Assembly (NCBI RefSeq): GCF_900142285.1
Contig: NZ_FRAJ01000014.1
Span: 1 to 64,000, forward strand
Reading direction: 5' to 3'
DNA length: 64,000 bases
Origin: Caminicella sporogenes DSM 14501
Lineage (GTDB): Bacteria; Bacillota; Clostridia; Peptostreptococcales; Caminicellaceae
The notes under the pieces are model-generated. The model did not search any database and was not told the origin of the DNA. It saw only the letters and a program-made list of their open reading frames with translations. The stretch's first letter is position 1. Each line of letters starts with the position of its first letter. Shown piece by piece: positions 8,005 through 16,886 of this stretch. The translations under genes and the position numbers were made by a program.

Positions 8005-9612
8005 TTAACTCAAAACATCCCTAACCACAACCCCTGTCTTCAAAACAAACTCTACTTCAACCAAAGATACAACTCTTATCTTTTCTACTAACACCCTAAA
8101 TAATTCTTCATCAAATCTATTTATAGGTTCATGCTCCTTAAGTATTCTCTCTATCTCTCTAACTCTAGAGTAATTATTCTTACACTCCATTTCAGTTTTT
8201 GTATATGCTAGTCGCTTACTTCTTAAGTTTTCCATCTCCAAAACCAGTCTGTTGTATTCTTCATCATAAATATCACTGTCAATACTGCTTCTAGAATTTA
8301 GCCTTATTAGATTCGTTATCTGCTCCCTAAGTTCTTCAAGTCTTGAATCAATAGCTTTTATTTTTTCATCATCTTTATTTTCACTTAGAACTTTTTCTAT
8401 ATTGTCCATCATTTTCTTTATAAATCCATCACTATCCTTTATTACCTTATTAGTCACCCTAACAAATGCTGCCTTTAGCTTTTCTTCATCTACTGCTTTC
8501 ATATTACAGCTTTTGGGACCGTTTTCATCTCTTGTTCTGCAGTTCCAAACATACTTCTTATATTTATCAGTAGGTCCCCACCTTTTTCTTCTGTATACTG
8601 CCCCACAATTCCCACAAATTATCTTCCCTGAGAATGGATACTTACTGCTGTGTTTTGACCTTCTTTCTTTATCACCAAAACCTCTAAGGTCTGAACGCCT
8701 TTTCATTTCTTTTTGAACAGCTTCAAACATCTCTTTACTTATTATAGCTGGATGGCTGTTTTCAACATAATATTGAGGTGCTTGTCCCTTATTCTTCACT
8801 CTCTTATGTGTTAAAAAATCTACCGTTATTGTCTTTTGAAGCAGAGCATCACCTTTGTATTTTTCATTCTTAAGCATTTTGGTTATAACCGTTGGGTGCC
8901 ACTTCTTTTTTCCTGTAACAGTTGGTATGCCATCTTTTGTAAGACCTGCTGCAATTTTATCTGCACTTTTACCTTCAAGATATTCTTTAAAAATTCTTCT
9001 TACTATTTCAGCCTGCTCTTCATTGATGATAAGATCTCCATTTTCATCCTTATCATATCCCATAAACTTTTTGTGGTTTACCCTGACTTTACCTTGCTGA
9101 AAACGTCTTACAATTCCCCACCTACTGTTTTCACTGATTGACCGACTTTCATCTTGAGCCAAAGAACTTAAAATAGTAAGCAGTACTTCTCCCTTTGAAT
9201 CCATAGTATCTATATTTTCTTTTTCAAAATAAACTCCTATACCTTTTTCTTTTAAAATCCTTACATATTTAAGGCAGTCAAGTGTATTTCTTGCAAATCG
9301 ACTGATGGATTTGGTGATAATCATATCAAACTGCCCTGCCATTGCATCTTCAATCATTCTATTAAACTGGGCCCTATATTTTGTGTTGGTTCCAGTTATC
9401 CCTTCATCTGCATATATCCCTGCATACTCCCAATCCGGTCTTTTTCTAATATAGTCCTCATAATAAGTAACCTGAGCCTCATAACTTAAAAGCTGTTCAT
9501 CAGTATCTGTACTAACCCTACAGTAAGCACATACTCTCTTCTTTGTTTCTTTTGGTAATCCTTTAATCACTGCTATAGGTTTGGCAGGAATTATCGATAC
9601 TTTTTTAGCCAT
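8005..9612 (-). CDS. Large serine recombinase, intact, first of tandem pair
   Basis: This 535-residue protein is a site-specific DNA recombinase. The N-terminal resolvase domain holds the catalytic Ser34 in CAYCRVSTDT and the Arg-rich TKSISRFARNT motif. Next come the recombinase domain (GYDKDENGDLIINEEQAEIV onward), a zinc ribbon (CGNCGAVYRRKRWG with later Cys residues) and a C-terminal coiled coil around 410-480. It lies 12 bp downstream of a second recombinase gene in the same direction. Tandem pairs of this type usually integrate and excise clostridial prophages and related elements. A decayed near-copy is at 26816-28420. It could be the recombinase for this island, though its att site is not identified. 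Confidence 0.92.
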   Translation of the reverse strand: MAKKVSIIPAKPIAVIKGLPKETKKRVCAYCRVSTDTDEQLLSYEAQVTYYEDYIRKRPDWEYAGIYADEGITGTNTKYRAQFNRMIEDAMAGQFDMIITKSISRFARNTLDCLKYVRILKEKGIGVYFEKENIDTMDSKGEVLLTILSSLAQDESRSISENSRWGIVRRFQQGKVRVNHKKFMGYDKDENGDLIINEEQAEIVRRIFKEYLEGKSADKIAAGLTKDGIPTVTGKKKWHPTVITKMLKNEKYKGDALLQKTITVDFLTHKRVKNKGQAPQYYVENSHPAIISKEMFEAVQKEMKRRSDLRGFGDKERRSKHSSKYPFSGKIICGNCGAVYRRKRWGPTDKYKKYVWNCRTRDENGPKSCNMKAVDEEKLKAAFVRVTNKVIKDSDGFIKKMMDNIEKVLSENKDDEKIKAIDSRLEELREQITNLIRLNSRSSIDSDIYDEEYNRLVLEMENLRSKRLAYTKTEMECKNNYSRVREIERILKEHEPINRFDEELFRVLVEKIRVVSLVEVEFVLKTGVVVRDVLS

Positions 9613-9624
9613 TCTTAAACCTCC

Positions 9625-11250
9625 TTACGCTAAGCCATTTTTACCTTTTTTCTTTATAAATTTTTCTTCTAGAATTATTCCATTTTTAAGTTCAAAACAG
9701 ACATGATTTGGCGCTTTAACTAAAACCCTTTCTACTAGAGATTTAAAAACATCATCATCAAAGTCTGTAAGTAAACCATCATAGTTATTAAAGAAATTTT
9801 GTATTTTATCCATTCTAAGCTGTAGCTCTTCGTTGTTTTGTTTATAACCTGAATTATCTGATTGTATTTTCTTTAATTTATCCAGCTGCTTTTTAAGCTC
9901 CATATAATCTTTCTCATAATCTTCTGTAAAAATCTTTCCCTCTATTTGAAGTCGAATAAGCCTCTTAATTTCTTCAGTAATATTTTTAATTTCTTTTTCT
10001 ACTTTAAACTTTTCAGCATTTTTATCTTCTAATCCCTTTTCTACATTTTTCATAAAGCTAGATAAAAACTTCTCTTTATCTTTATAAAATCTATTAAAAG
10101 CTCTAATAAAAACTGCCTTTAAAGTCATGTCATCAACAGCCTTCATGCTACAAGCATTTTTTCCTTCCTTTATATAAGTACTGCACTGCCAGACAATTTG
10201 TCTGCTTGGTGATTTACTGTTCCAAGTTCTTCTTTTAAATACTCCTGTGCAGTTGCCACATATAATCTTTCCACTAAAAGCATATCTATTTTGGTATTTA
10301 TCTCTTTTCTCTGGTACATTTCCATACTTTGCAGCCCTATCAGCCATTATTTCCTGTACTCTATCAAACTCTTCCTTTGATATGATAGGCTCATGATGGT
10401 TTTTAACTAAATATTTAGGGCTTTCACCATCATTTCGTTTTCTTTTGTGAGTAAGGTAATCAAGGGTTACTGTCTTTTGCAGTAAAGCATCACCATAATA
10501 TTTTTCATTACTGAGAATTCCTTTAATAGTACTTTCCTGCCACTTCTCTTTTCCCGTTATTGTTTTTATTCCATCCCTCTCAAGACCCTTTTTAATTTCA
10601 TTCATACTTTTTCCCTCAAGATACTCTCTATAAATTCTCTTTACTATTTCAGCTTCTTTTGGATTTATTACAAGTTCACCTTTATCATTCATGTCATAAC
10701 CTAAAAATCTTTTAGTAGCAACATTAATCTTACCTTCTTTAAATCTTTTTCCAATAGCCCATTTAATATTTTCCGACATATTCCTTGATTCATCCTGGGC
10801 AATTGAACTAAGTACTGAAAGGATTAATTCACTTTCAGCTCCTAAAGTGCTTATGTTTTCCCTTTCAAAATAAACACCTACATCAAGACTTCTTAGGAAT
10901 CTTACTACTTCTAAACAATCTGCTGTGTTTCTTGCAAACCTTGAAATAGATTTAGTAATAATTAAATCTATTTTTCCTCTCTCACAATCTTTAATCATCC
11001 TATTAAACTCTACTCTTTTGGCTACTGTGGTACCTGATATTCCTTTATCTGCATATATCCCTACAAACTCCCATTTTGGATTGTCTTTAATATATCTTTC
11101 ATAGTATGTAGTTTGTATTTCAAAAGACTCAGATTGTTTGCTGCTTCCTGTACTGACTCTGCAGTAGGCGCATACTTTTAGCTTTGTTTCCTTATTTGAA
11201 ATGTCATCTAATTTATTGATTTTTACTGGTATGGTCCTTATCTTTTTCAA
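9625..11250 (-). CDS. Large serine recombinase, intact, second of tandem pair
   Basis: The product has 541 residues with the same architecture as its downstream neighbour: a resolvase domain with catalytic Ser33 in CAYCRVSTGS, the TKSISRFARNTADC motif, a recombinase domain (GYDMNDKGELVINPKEAEIV), a zinc ribbon (CGNCTGVFKRRTW then QCSTY) and a coiled coil near 420-490. The two paralogues differ enough to have separate roles and may work as a heteromeric pair. The start at 11250 follows a run of sequence that is repeated almost exactly upstream of the second, broken module at 30075. The gene appears intact. Confidence 0.92.
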   Translation of the reverse strand: MKKIRTIPVKINKLDDISNKETKLKVCAYCRVSTGSSKQSESFEIQTTYYERYIKDNPKWEFVGIYADKGISGTTVAKRVEFNRMIKDCERGKIDLIITKSISRFARNTADCLEVVRFLRSLDVGVYFERENISTLGAESELILSVLSSIAQDESRNMSENIKWAIGKRFKEGKINVATKRFLGYDMNDKGELVINPKEAEIVKRIYREYLEGKSMNEIKKGLERDGIKTITGKEKWQESTIKGILSNEKYYGDALLQKTVTLDYLTHKRKRNDGESPKYLVKNHHEPIISKEEFDRVQEIMADRAAKYGNVPEKRDKYQNRYAFSGKIICGNCTGVFKRRTWNSKSPSRQIVWQCSTYIKEGKNACSMKAVDDMTLKAVFIRAFNRFYKDKEKFLSSFMKNVEKGLEDKNAEKFKVEKEIKNITEEIKRLIRLQIEGKIFTEDYEKDYMELKKQLDKLKKIQSDNSGYKQNNEELQLRMDKIQNFFNNYDGLLTDFDDDVFKSLVERVLVKAPNHVCFELKNGIILEEKFIKKKGKNGLA

Positions 11251-11338
11251 AATTCTACCTCCCTTCTTTAAGGTAGTAGTATGTTACCTCTATAACCCGC
11301 TCAAAGCAAGTAATTTACTCTGTGGGAACACATAGAAA
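11251..11338. repeat. Leader repeat upstream of recombinase, copy 1, possible recombination site
   Basis: These roughly 85 bp match 30075-30160 almost exactly, including a small inverted repeat around AGGTAGTAGTATGTTACCT. The other copy lies at the same place relative to the second recombinase module. Attachment sites of large serine recombinases often lie next to the recombinase gene, so a role as an attachment or control site is possible. It may equally be just the conserved leader of a duplicated module. Confidence 0.45.
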
Positions 11339-11353
11339 ACGATAAAAAAATAT

Positions 11354-11380
11354 GGACCTGAAACTCGTAAGTTCAGGCCC
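11354..11380 (-). terminator. Rho-independent terminator after the SymE-like gene
   Basis: Arms 11354-11362 and 11372-11380 pair at 8 of 9 positions around a 9-nt loop, and on the minus strand they are followed by an AT-rich stretch with a run of seven T. It would end the transcript of the SymE-like gene before the recombinase genes. In the second module only the left part of this hairpin survives, which marks where the SymE-like gene was deleted. Confidence 0.7.
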
Positions 11381-11387
11381 AGTCTTC

Positions 11388-11588
11388 CTATTTTTTATGG
11401 CTATCATATTCTTCTTCAGCTTCATGTATAAGCTCAATTAATATCCTGCCTTTATTCATCTTTACATTCATTTCTTTCCCCGGCAGAAACCCGAGTTCTT
11501 TCAGCCACTTACCTTGAAGTCTTATACACGGTATGTTTCTTGATGAATTTATAGGTGCTTCGTAGACCTTTAATTTTCTTACTTTCAA
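11388..11588 (-). CDS. SymE-like AbrB-fold small protein
   Basis: This 66-residue protein contains IRLQGKWLKELGFLPGKEMN and a following GRILIELI, the signature of the SymE family. In Escherichia coli SymE is an SOS-induced protein with an AbrB-type fold, held in check by an antisense RNA. Homologues are frequent in phages and mobile elements and may act as toxins, nucleases or DNA-binding proteins. No antisense RNA promoter can be confirmed here. The gene is present in recombinase module 1 and missing from module 2. Confidence 0.7.
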   Translation of the reverse strand: MKVRKLKVYEAPINSSRNIPCIRLQGKWLKELGFLPGKEMNVKMNKGRILIELIHEAEEEYDSHKK

Positions 11589-11652
11589 TTCAAAGCCCTC
11601 CTTCTAGTTTATGAATGTTAACTCTAAAGGCTCTGATTATCAAGTATTTTTA

Positions 11653-11784
11653 CTATTTATTAAAGGTCTTTTTATTTTCTGCATCGATCCTGTGAAATTC
11701 TTCTTCATTAATAAGTTTCTTTTTTAAAAGCTCTTTTAATAAAGCTCTACTCATTACATACAGAGGTGTTTCTTTATTCATCAT
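11653..11784 (-). CDS. SHOCT-type 43-residue protein
   Basis: The frame starts at ATG 11784, overlapping the last codons of the amidase fragment, and encodes 43 residues. The core LKELLKKKLINEEEFHRID fits the short C-terminal SHOCT motif, an oligomerisation-type helix pair. A sister copy with the same core is at 30195-30323, also coupled to an amidase remnant, so the pair amidase plus SHOCT is an old arrangement of this element. Function unknown. Confidence 0.6.
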   Translation of the reverse strand: MMNKETPLYVMSRALLKELLKKKLINEEEFHRIDAENKKTFNK

Positions 11785-12223
11785 ATTTACCTTCTTTCTT
11801 ATTTATAACTTCTGCTATTCTTTCAATTAATACAGCAGCATATTCTCCCTTTACCGTTTTCCCTTTAACTGCATTTTGCAGCCAATAATCTGGTGAATTA
11901 ATAATTCCTATTTCCGTTAGATTCTTCAAATCCCTCTCTAATTCATTCACAGCTTTTTCTCTTAATTTCCTTTTAAACTCCAACCACTTTCCCCAGTTAT
12001 TTTCACTCATACTCCTAGGACATATCTTTCTGCTGACATCATAATGTCTTACAACTCTATCTAAAGGAACATCATGCTTTTCCATAAGATACTTAACTAA
12101 ATCTACTGTATTTTCTACTGCCTTATCATAGTCTCCATCTTCATTAACACAAACTTCAATACCTATAGAGTTGTGATTTGTTATGCTGTACTTTCCTTCT
12201 CCATCACCACAGCGTAGTGTCAA
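11774..12223 (-). pseudogene. N-acetylmuramoyl-L-alanine amidase, N-terminally truncated
   Basis: The sequence NSIGIEVCVNEDGDYDKAVE and LDRVVRHYDVSRKICPRSMS is the second half of an amidase_2 (PGRP-type) endolysin catalytic domain, with the downstream His and Cys ligands of the zinc site. The first part of the domain, including the first zinc-binding His, is absent: homology begins only at CGDGEGKY near 12215, and the bases upstream are unrelated. The C-terminal 80 residues look complete. It is therefore a lysis-gene remnant, probably inactive, left when the prophage late genes were lost. Confidence 0.8.
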
Positions 12224-12382
12224 AAGTTTTTGCTTGAAATGCCTGTGAAATTAGTATTTTCAAGGGCAAAGATGCTTTTATTTTGTAAACATTTTTTATA
12301 AAATTTCCAGTAAAAATCGAAATTTAGGTATTAAAACAATTTAATTTATTTAGTTATGACATCCTTTATACTTTTCATTTTT

Positions 12383-12715
12383 TTAAATTACTAGAATGGT
12401 GGTGTCATGCCACTTTGCTCCAGTAGTGGTAGGAATATCTTCTACATTAAATTCCTTTGCAATAGTAAAACTTCCTTTCCCACTTAGGTACTCTTTAAAA
12501 ATTCTTCTTACAATTTTTGCTTCATCTTCATTAATGATAAGTTTTCCATATTCATCTTTATCGTAGCCTAGAAATCTTGTGGTTTTTATCATGAATTCTC
12601 CTTTTTCAAATCTCTTTCTACTCTCCACTTTAGATTCTCGCTTACGTTTTTACTTTCTTCCTGTGCAAATGAAAAGAAGACGGTAAGCATTAACTCACCG
12701 TCTGCCGTCCCTTTA
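12383..12715 (-). pseudogene. Serine recombinase fragment, frameshifted
   Basis: From 12628 down, the frame encodes a recombinase-domain piece (RFLGYDKDEYGKLIINEDEA). Just upstream, in another frame, GELMLTVFFSFAQEESKNVS is the end of a resolvase domain. A frameshift near 12620 joins the two. Both ends are missing. This third, distinct recombinase relic abuts the stop codon of the 12716 gene and marks the left boundary of the cargo operon. The roughly 160 bp between it and the amidase fragment (12224-12382) hold no gene that I can see. Confidence 0.75.
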
Positions 12716-13594
12716 TCATAAAAATCTCGTAATAATATCTAATACTTCATTTAAAATTTCATTATAAAGACCATAGCATTTAGATTTTGATAATTCCACA
12801 CCTTTATTTTTATATTTGTAAAATATATTTTCTTTAAAATCTCTATACAATGTTGAACAAACTGTCTCCTTTACTTTTTTTCCATGAATATCATAATCTG
12901 TATTCCAATATATATAAGGAGTTTTTTTCTCATCTAATAATTTTGTTGTAATAATCTTTAAATTTTTATCATAATAAAATCTTATATAATATTTTTTATA
13001 TTCTTTTATATAATCAATTTCTAATACCCGATCTTTTAATACGTTTATTTCAGAGTATAAAATATACAAAGTTAAATACTCTATTCCTATTCCATTGAAA
13101 TTTTCTAGATAATTACATAGTTTACCTTTTTTCTTTTTGAATACAAGATCAATAAATATTTGCATTTTCCCTATTTCAGAAACTGATATATTCATTAAAG
13201 AAGATATTTTTTTTAATAAAATGTTATCTATTTCTAAATTATAATTTTTGCTCAACAAGAAAACATCCATTATCATGCAATATCTAATTTTTTCTAATCT
13301 TAATTCTTTAACTAAAATATCTTCAATATTCCTTTCAGACAACATAAAAAGATTTTCTAATTTACTTTTTAACAAGTCGCTAATCTCATAAAAATTGTCT
13401 AATTTATCTAAAATAAATTTCTTATCATATTTTTTAAAAATTAAAACTATACTCATAAAATAAGTACATTTTATATTCATATTTTCTTGATTAATCGGAT
13501 GTTCAATTTTCTCTTTCTCATCAAATTGATTTTCTAAGTCTTTTTTTTTATTATTTTCAATATTTATTTCTTTTAAAATTGACAATAAAGACAT
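12716..13594 (-). CDS. TerB-like helical protein, last gene of dynamin operon
   Basis: This 292-residue protein begins MSLLSILKEINIE, closely like the MSILDMLKEVKED start of the 18694 gene, so the two are probably paralogues. Residues 40-160 are a helical block like the TerB-type domain of that protein, but the acidic metal-site residues are not clear. The C-terminal half is Tyr/Lys-rich and unassigned. Its ATG touches the stop of the preceding gene by one base, so it is in the same operon. The function is unknown. It may be a scaffold partner of the GTPases. Confidence 0.5.
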   Translation of the reverse strand: MSLLSILKEINIENNKKKDLENQFDEKEKIEHPINQENMNIKCTYFMSIVLIFKKYDKKFILDKLDNFYEISDLLKSKLENLFMLSERNIEDILVKELRLEKIRYCMIMDVFLLSKNYNLEIDNILLKKISSLMNISVSEIGKMQIFIDLVFKKKKGKLCNYLENFNGIGIEYLTLYILYSEINVLKDRVLEIDYIKEYKKYYIRFYYDKNLKIITTKLLDEKKTPYIYWNTDYDIHGKKVKETVCSTLYRDFKENIFYKYKNKGVELSKSKCYGLYNEILNEVLDIITRFL

Positions 13595-14592
13595 TATATC
13601 AATCCTCGTCTTTCAAATTCTGGAATAAATTCATCTAAAAACTCTGACATTTCTTCATGTGGATCTATTACAGTAATCTTTTTCTCATCTATTCTGCAAT
13701 CAACAATATTATCTTCTGATTTATCAATATATAAGTAAATATTATTCTTTGAAGTAAGATAAACATTTCTAAAATTAATAGAACACGTACAATCAAATAC
13801 TAATCCTTCTTCCTCATATACATTTCTAGACATAATTTGCTCTTTTTCTCCAACTAAATATACCTTTGGTTCATTTATTCCTATATACGTAATCCAATTT
13901 TTGTTTGGCTCATTTTTTCTTATTTCAAATTCATCTCCACAAAGATAGACAGTTTTATTAAAAAAACCGCCATTTTCTTTAATTTCTCTTTCCTCTAGAT
14001 CGTTTAGTTCTTTATTTGAAAAAACAACATATTTATAATTTTCTATAACTTCTGAATTATTCGTTACTTTTTTTATTCTATTAATCTTTATCCATTTTTC
14101 TTTTTGTTCCTTTATCAAATTCTTCAATCTCTTGTCAGCTTTATCTAAATCTATAAGATTATAAATATAATTAAAAGTTTCTTCATTAATCCACTCACAA
14201 TATTCAAATATCCAATACATTAACGAATAATTATCTTCATAAAGTATTTCACTTATCTTATTTATATCTTTAAGTTCTTCTTCTGATAGTTCAAATATCC
14301 TTGCAAATTCTTTTAAAACTTCTTTACCATCCCCATCAAAATTTTTAGAATCAAAATAAATCATATGCATGTCAATTAAAAGTATATGCTTATATTTGTC
14401 AATCTCTTCCTTTGCAGAAAAAATTAATTCTCTATTCATATTTAAAATTATATTATCTAACTTTTTTATTATATTTTTCGGAAGTAAAAAATGTTTTAAA
14501 TAATCAGAGAATTTATTGTAATTAATTTCTTTTGCAAAAGCAGCAATCAAAGTTAAATAAGGAATCTTTACGGATAATTCTTTACTTTCCAT
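13594..14592 (-). CDS. TerB-like protein with beta-rich C-terminal domain
   Basis: I prefer the ATG at 14592 (MESKELSVK), eight bases after GAGAAGG; an upstream ATG at 14628 would overlap the previous gene by 17 bp. The product is about 332 residues. The N-terminal 110 residues resemble a TerB-type all-helical domain (HILLIDMHMIYFDSKNFDGD and then EVLKEFARIFELSEEEL), with an acidic loop as in metal-binding TerB proteins. The second half (about 190-330) is strand-rich with repeated V-x-L and N-x-x-Y elements and could be a short beta-solenoid. It may be a membrane- or metal-sensing adaptor in the dynamin operon; no catalytic site is visible. Confidence 0.5.
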   Translation of the reverse strand: MESKELSVKIPYLTLIAAFAKEINYNKFSDYLKHFLLPKNIIKKLDNIILNMNRELIFSAKEEIDKYKHILLIDMHMIYFDSKNFDGDGKEVLKEFARIFELSEEELKDINKISEILYEDNYSLMYWIFEYCEWINEETFNYIYNLIDLDKADKRLKNLIKEQKEKWIKINRIKKVTNNSEVIENYKYVVFSNKELNDLEEREIKENGGFFNKTVYLCGDEFEIRKNEPNKNWITYIGINEPKVYLVGEKEQIMSRNVYEEEGLVFDCTCSINFRNVYLTSKNNIYLYIDKSEDNIVDCRIDEKKITVIDPHEEMSEFLDEFIPEFERRGLI

Positions 14593-14611
14593 TATATGAA
14601 CCTTCTCTTTG

Positions 14612-16873
14612 TTATACATCATTTCCATTTACCCCCATAAGTTTTAAATCTTCTTCTATTTTAGAAATTAATTCTTTGTGACTTTTTATAGAGTTTTCCT
14701 TGTTTTTGATATATTCCCTTAAATTATTAATTTCTTTTCTAATATCATTTAGTACATTATCAATATATTCTTTTTGCGTATTTTCTAAAGATGCAACTAT
14801 TTCTTTTGTTTTTTTATCTACTGCTATTTTAATATCTTCTACTACTTTTCTTATTACTTCTCTTTGTACTTCCCTTAATCTTTCTATATCTGATTCTTTT
14901 ACTCTATCACTGCTAAATTGATTTGCAATTATATCACTATAATTTTGTTCTTCAAATTCTATTTCAGGTATAGTAATTTTATTTATGACACGCTTCACAG
15001 GTATAATTACATCTTGTACATCAAAGTTTTCATCGCCTAAATTGAAGACACTTAAAGTAGCTTTTTTTATTTCAGCTTTAAATTTAGGCATATCAACAAT
15101 ATCTATGATAACTTCTTTTAACCTCTTTTCAGATTCATATACAAATTCTTCAATTTGCTCAATAGATTCATATATATTTGCATATCGATATGTTATAGTT
15201 CTACTACGTGTTTCTTTCTTTCCCCAAGTCCATGGCTTATACCATTTAGATACACTTACTGTGTAAGTTTCTGTATAACTCTCGCTTTTTACATTAACAT
15301 TTGAAAAATGTCTAGATACCTGCTTTATATCAGTAAGCAGCAGAGAAAATTCCTGTTTAATTTTTAATATTAAATTTTCAAAACATATTTCTATTTCATT
15401 CTTCCCTTTATTCAAACGTTTAGTAATTTCTTTTTCTTTTTTATACAAGCTTTCTAAATCTTCTTTTTCAATTCTATTAAGTTTATTCTGTAATTCTTTT
15501 TTTATAGCCTGTAATTTTGTATGAAATCTATCTTCAATTCCATCTACGAGATTTTCTAATCTAGAATTTAAAATTTCTTCTTTTTTCAATTTTTGTTCTT
15601 GAAGTTTCTCAAATACTAATTCCATATTTGAAAGTTCAATCAACAAATCCTCATCAAATACTAAACCTTGATACATATTATTGTATAAATTAAGAAAATG
15701 TTTTTCTTCATTATCTAAATCATCATAGTGCTTTGAAATATTGTATGCCATAGCAGATATAAAAATCGGTGGAAGAGATTTATTTAATTCTTTTATTATT
15801 TCCTTTTCTCTATCTCCTTCGCATCTCTCTTGTAAATTTCTAAATGTATCTTCTACATACTTTTCTAATCGAATCTCCAAATTGTCTAATAATTGGGTAA
15901 TATTTTTATATTTTTTATATTCTTGTAGCATAGCTGAATCCAATTGACTTCCTATTAAAACTATATTTTTAATACCCTTAGCAGGTAAATTTTGTGCCAA
16001 AAGTTCTATGTCCGCTGTATCAATGAATTGCCCACAATAACTCAATACAAAAACAACATCACATTGACCAAGATACTTCTTTGTTCTTCTTCCCCTTGAT
16101 ATAACTGGGTCATTTATCCCCGGTGTATCTACAATCTCAATATCCTTCAATATTGGGTCATCATAATAAACACAACTATTTCGAACTATAGGAGTAAATT
16201 TCCCATCTGTTCCCACATAATCTTTCAATAATTCCATTAAATCTTCAACATTTGAAACATTTTCTATAGTTTCTTTTTTTCCAAGATATTTTTCAACTAA
16301 TAATCCACTTTTTCTTACCATACTGACCAATTCATAGGATGCCTTATATTCTTCTGGAATTCCTGCAGTAGCTAATATATCTGCTGTCTGAACTTTCCTT
16401 TTATAATTATTAGACCTTCCGAATAATCCTCCACTTTCTACTTCCTTTTGCATCTTCTCCTCTAAATCTTTTTTTGTTTCATTATATATTCTTTCAAACT
16501 CTTTAGCCATATTTAAAATAGTATTCCATTCTTCAGCATCATAAAATTCAATTTCAGCCTTTACCTTTGGTGCATATTTTATAACAGTAAGTGACGCTGT
16601 CATTGGAGTTGCTGCCTTTGGTAAAACTCCATTTCCTTCAAATATTAATGCATTCAAAAAAGAAGATTTTCCTACTTTAACTTGTCCTACTATTCCTATT
16701 CTAAGTAATCTTCCTGTATTTCTTGCATTTTCTACATCCTTTAAAAAATCCTGTATGTCTCTTTGCAGCTCTCTATAATGCTCCCTCATTAATTCTTCAT
16801 AATTTTTATATTTATTTAATATATTTGAAAGTTGATTTACCTTTTTCTCAATATCTACTTTTATCTCTACCAT
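14612..16873 (-). CDS. Dynamin-like large GTPase
   Basis: The 753-residue product has a clear GTPase domain. Walker A is GQVKVGKSS at 63-71, switch-I Thr lies near 89-92, the G3 motif DTPG is at 249-252 and a G4-like SQLD at 309-312. Long helices follow (about 400-500), as in the stalk of bacterial dynamins. A Trp-rich basic segment, SKWYKPWTWGKKE, is typical of the membrane-contacting tip in this group, and a coiled coil follows to the C-terminus. No transmembrane span is evident, so it probably binds membrane peripherally. It starts 13 bp after the second GTPase gene. Confidence 0.85.
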   Translation of the reverse strand: MVEIKVDIEKKVNQLSNILNKYKNYEELMREHYRELQRDIQDFLKDVENARNTGRLLRIGIVGQVKVGKSSFLNALIFEGNGVLPKAATPMTASLTVIKYAPKVKAEIEFYDAEEWNTILNMAKEFERIYNETKKDLEEKMQKEVESGGLFGRSNNYKRKVQTADILATAGIPEEYKASYELVSMVRKSGLLVEKYLGKKETIENVSNVEDLMELLKDYVGTDGKFTPIVRNSCVYYDDPILKDIEIVDTPGINDPVISRGRRTKKYLGQCDVVFVLSYCGQFIDTADIELLAQNLPAKGIKNIVLIGSQLDSAMLQEYKKYKNITQLLDNLEIRLEKYVEDTFRNLQERCEGDREKEIIKELNKSLPPIFISAMAYNISKHYDDLDNEEKHFLNLYNNMYQGLVFDEDLLIELSNMELVFEKLQEQKLKKEEILNSRLENLVDGIEDRFHTKLQAIKKELQNKLNRIEKEDLESLYKKEKEITKRLNKGKNEIEICFENLILKIKQEFSLLLTDIKQVSRHFSNVNVKSESYTETYTVSVSKWYKPWTWGKKETRSRTITYRYANIYESIEQIEEFVYESEKRLKEVIIDIVDMPKFKAEIKKATLSVFNLGDENFDVQDVIIPVKRVINKITIPEIEFEEQNYSDIIANQFSSDRVKESDIERLREVQREVIRKVVEDIKIAVDKKTKEIVASLENTQKEYIDNVLNDIRKEINNLREYIKNKENSIKSHKELISKIEEDLKLMGVNGNDV

Positions 16874-16886
16874 TTATAACACCTCC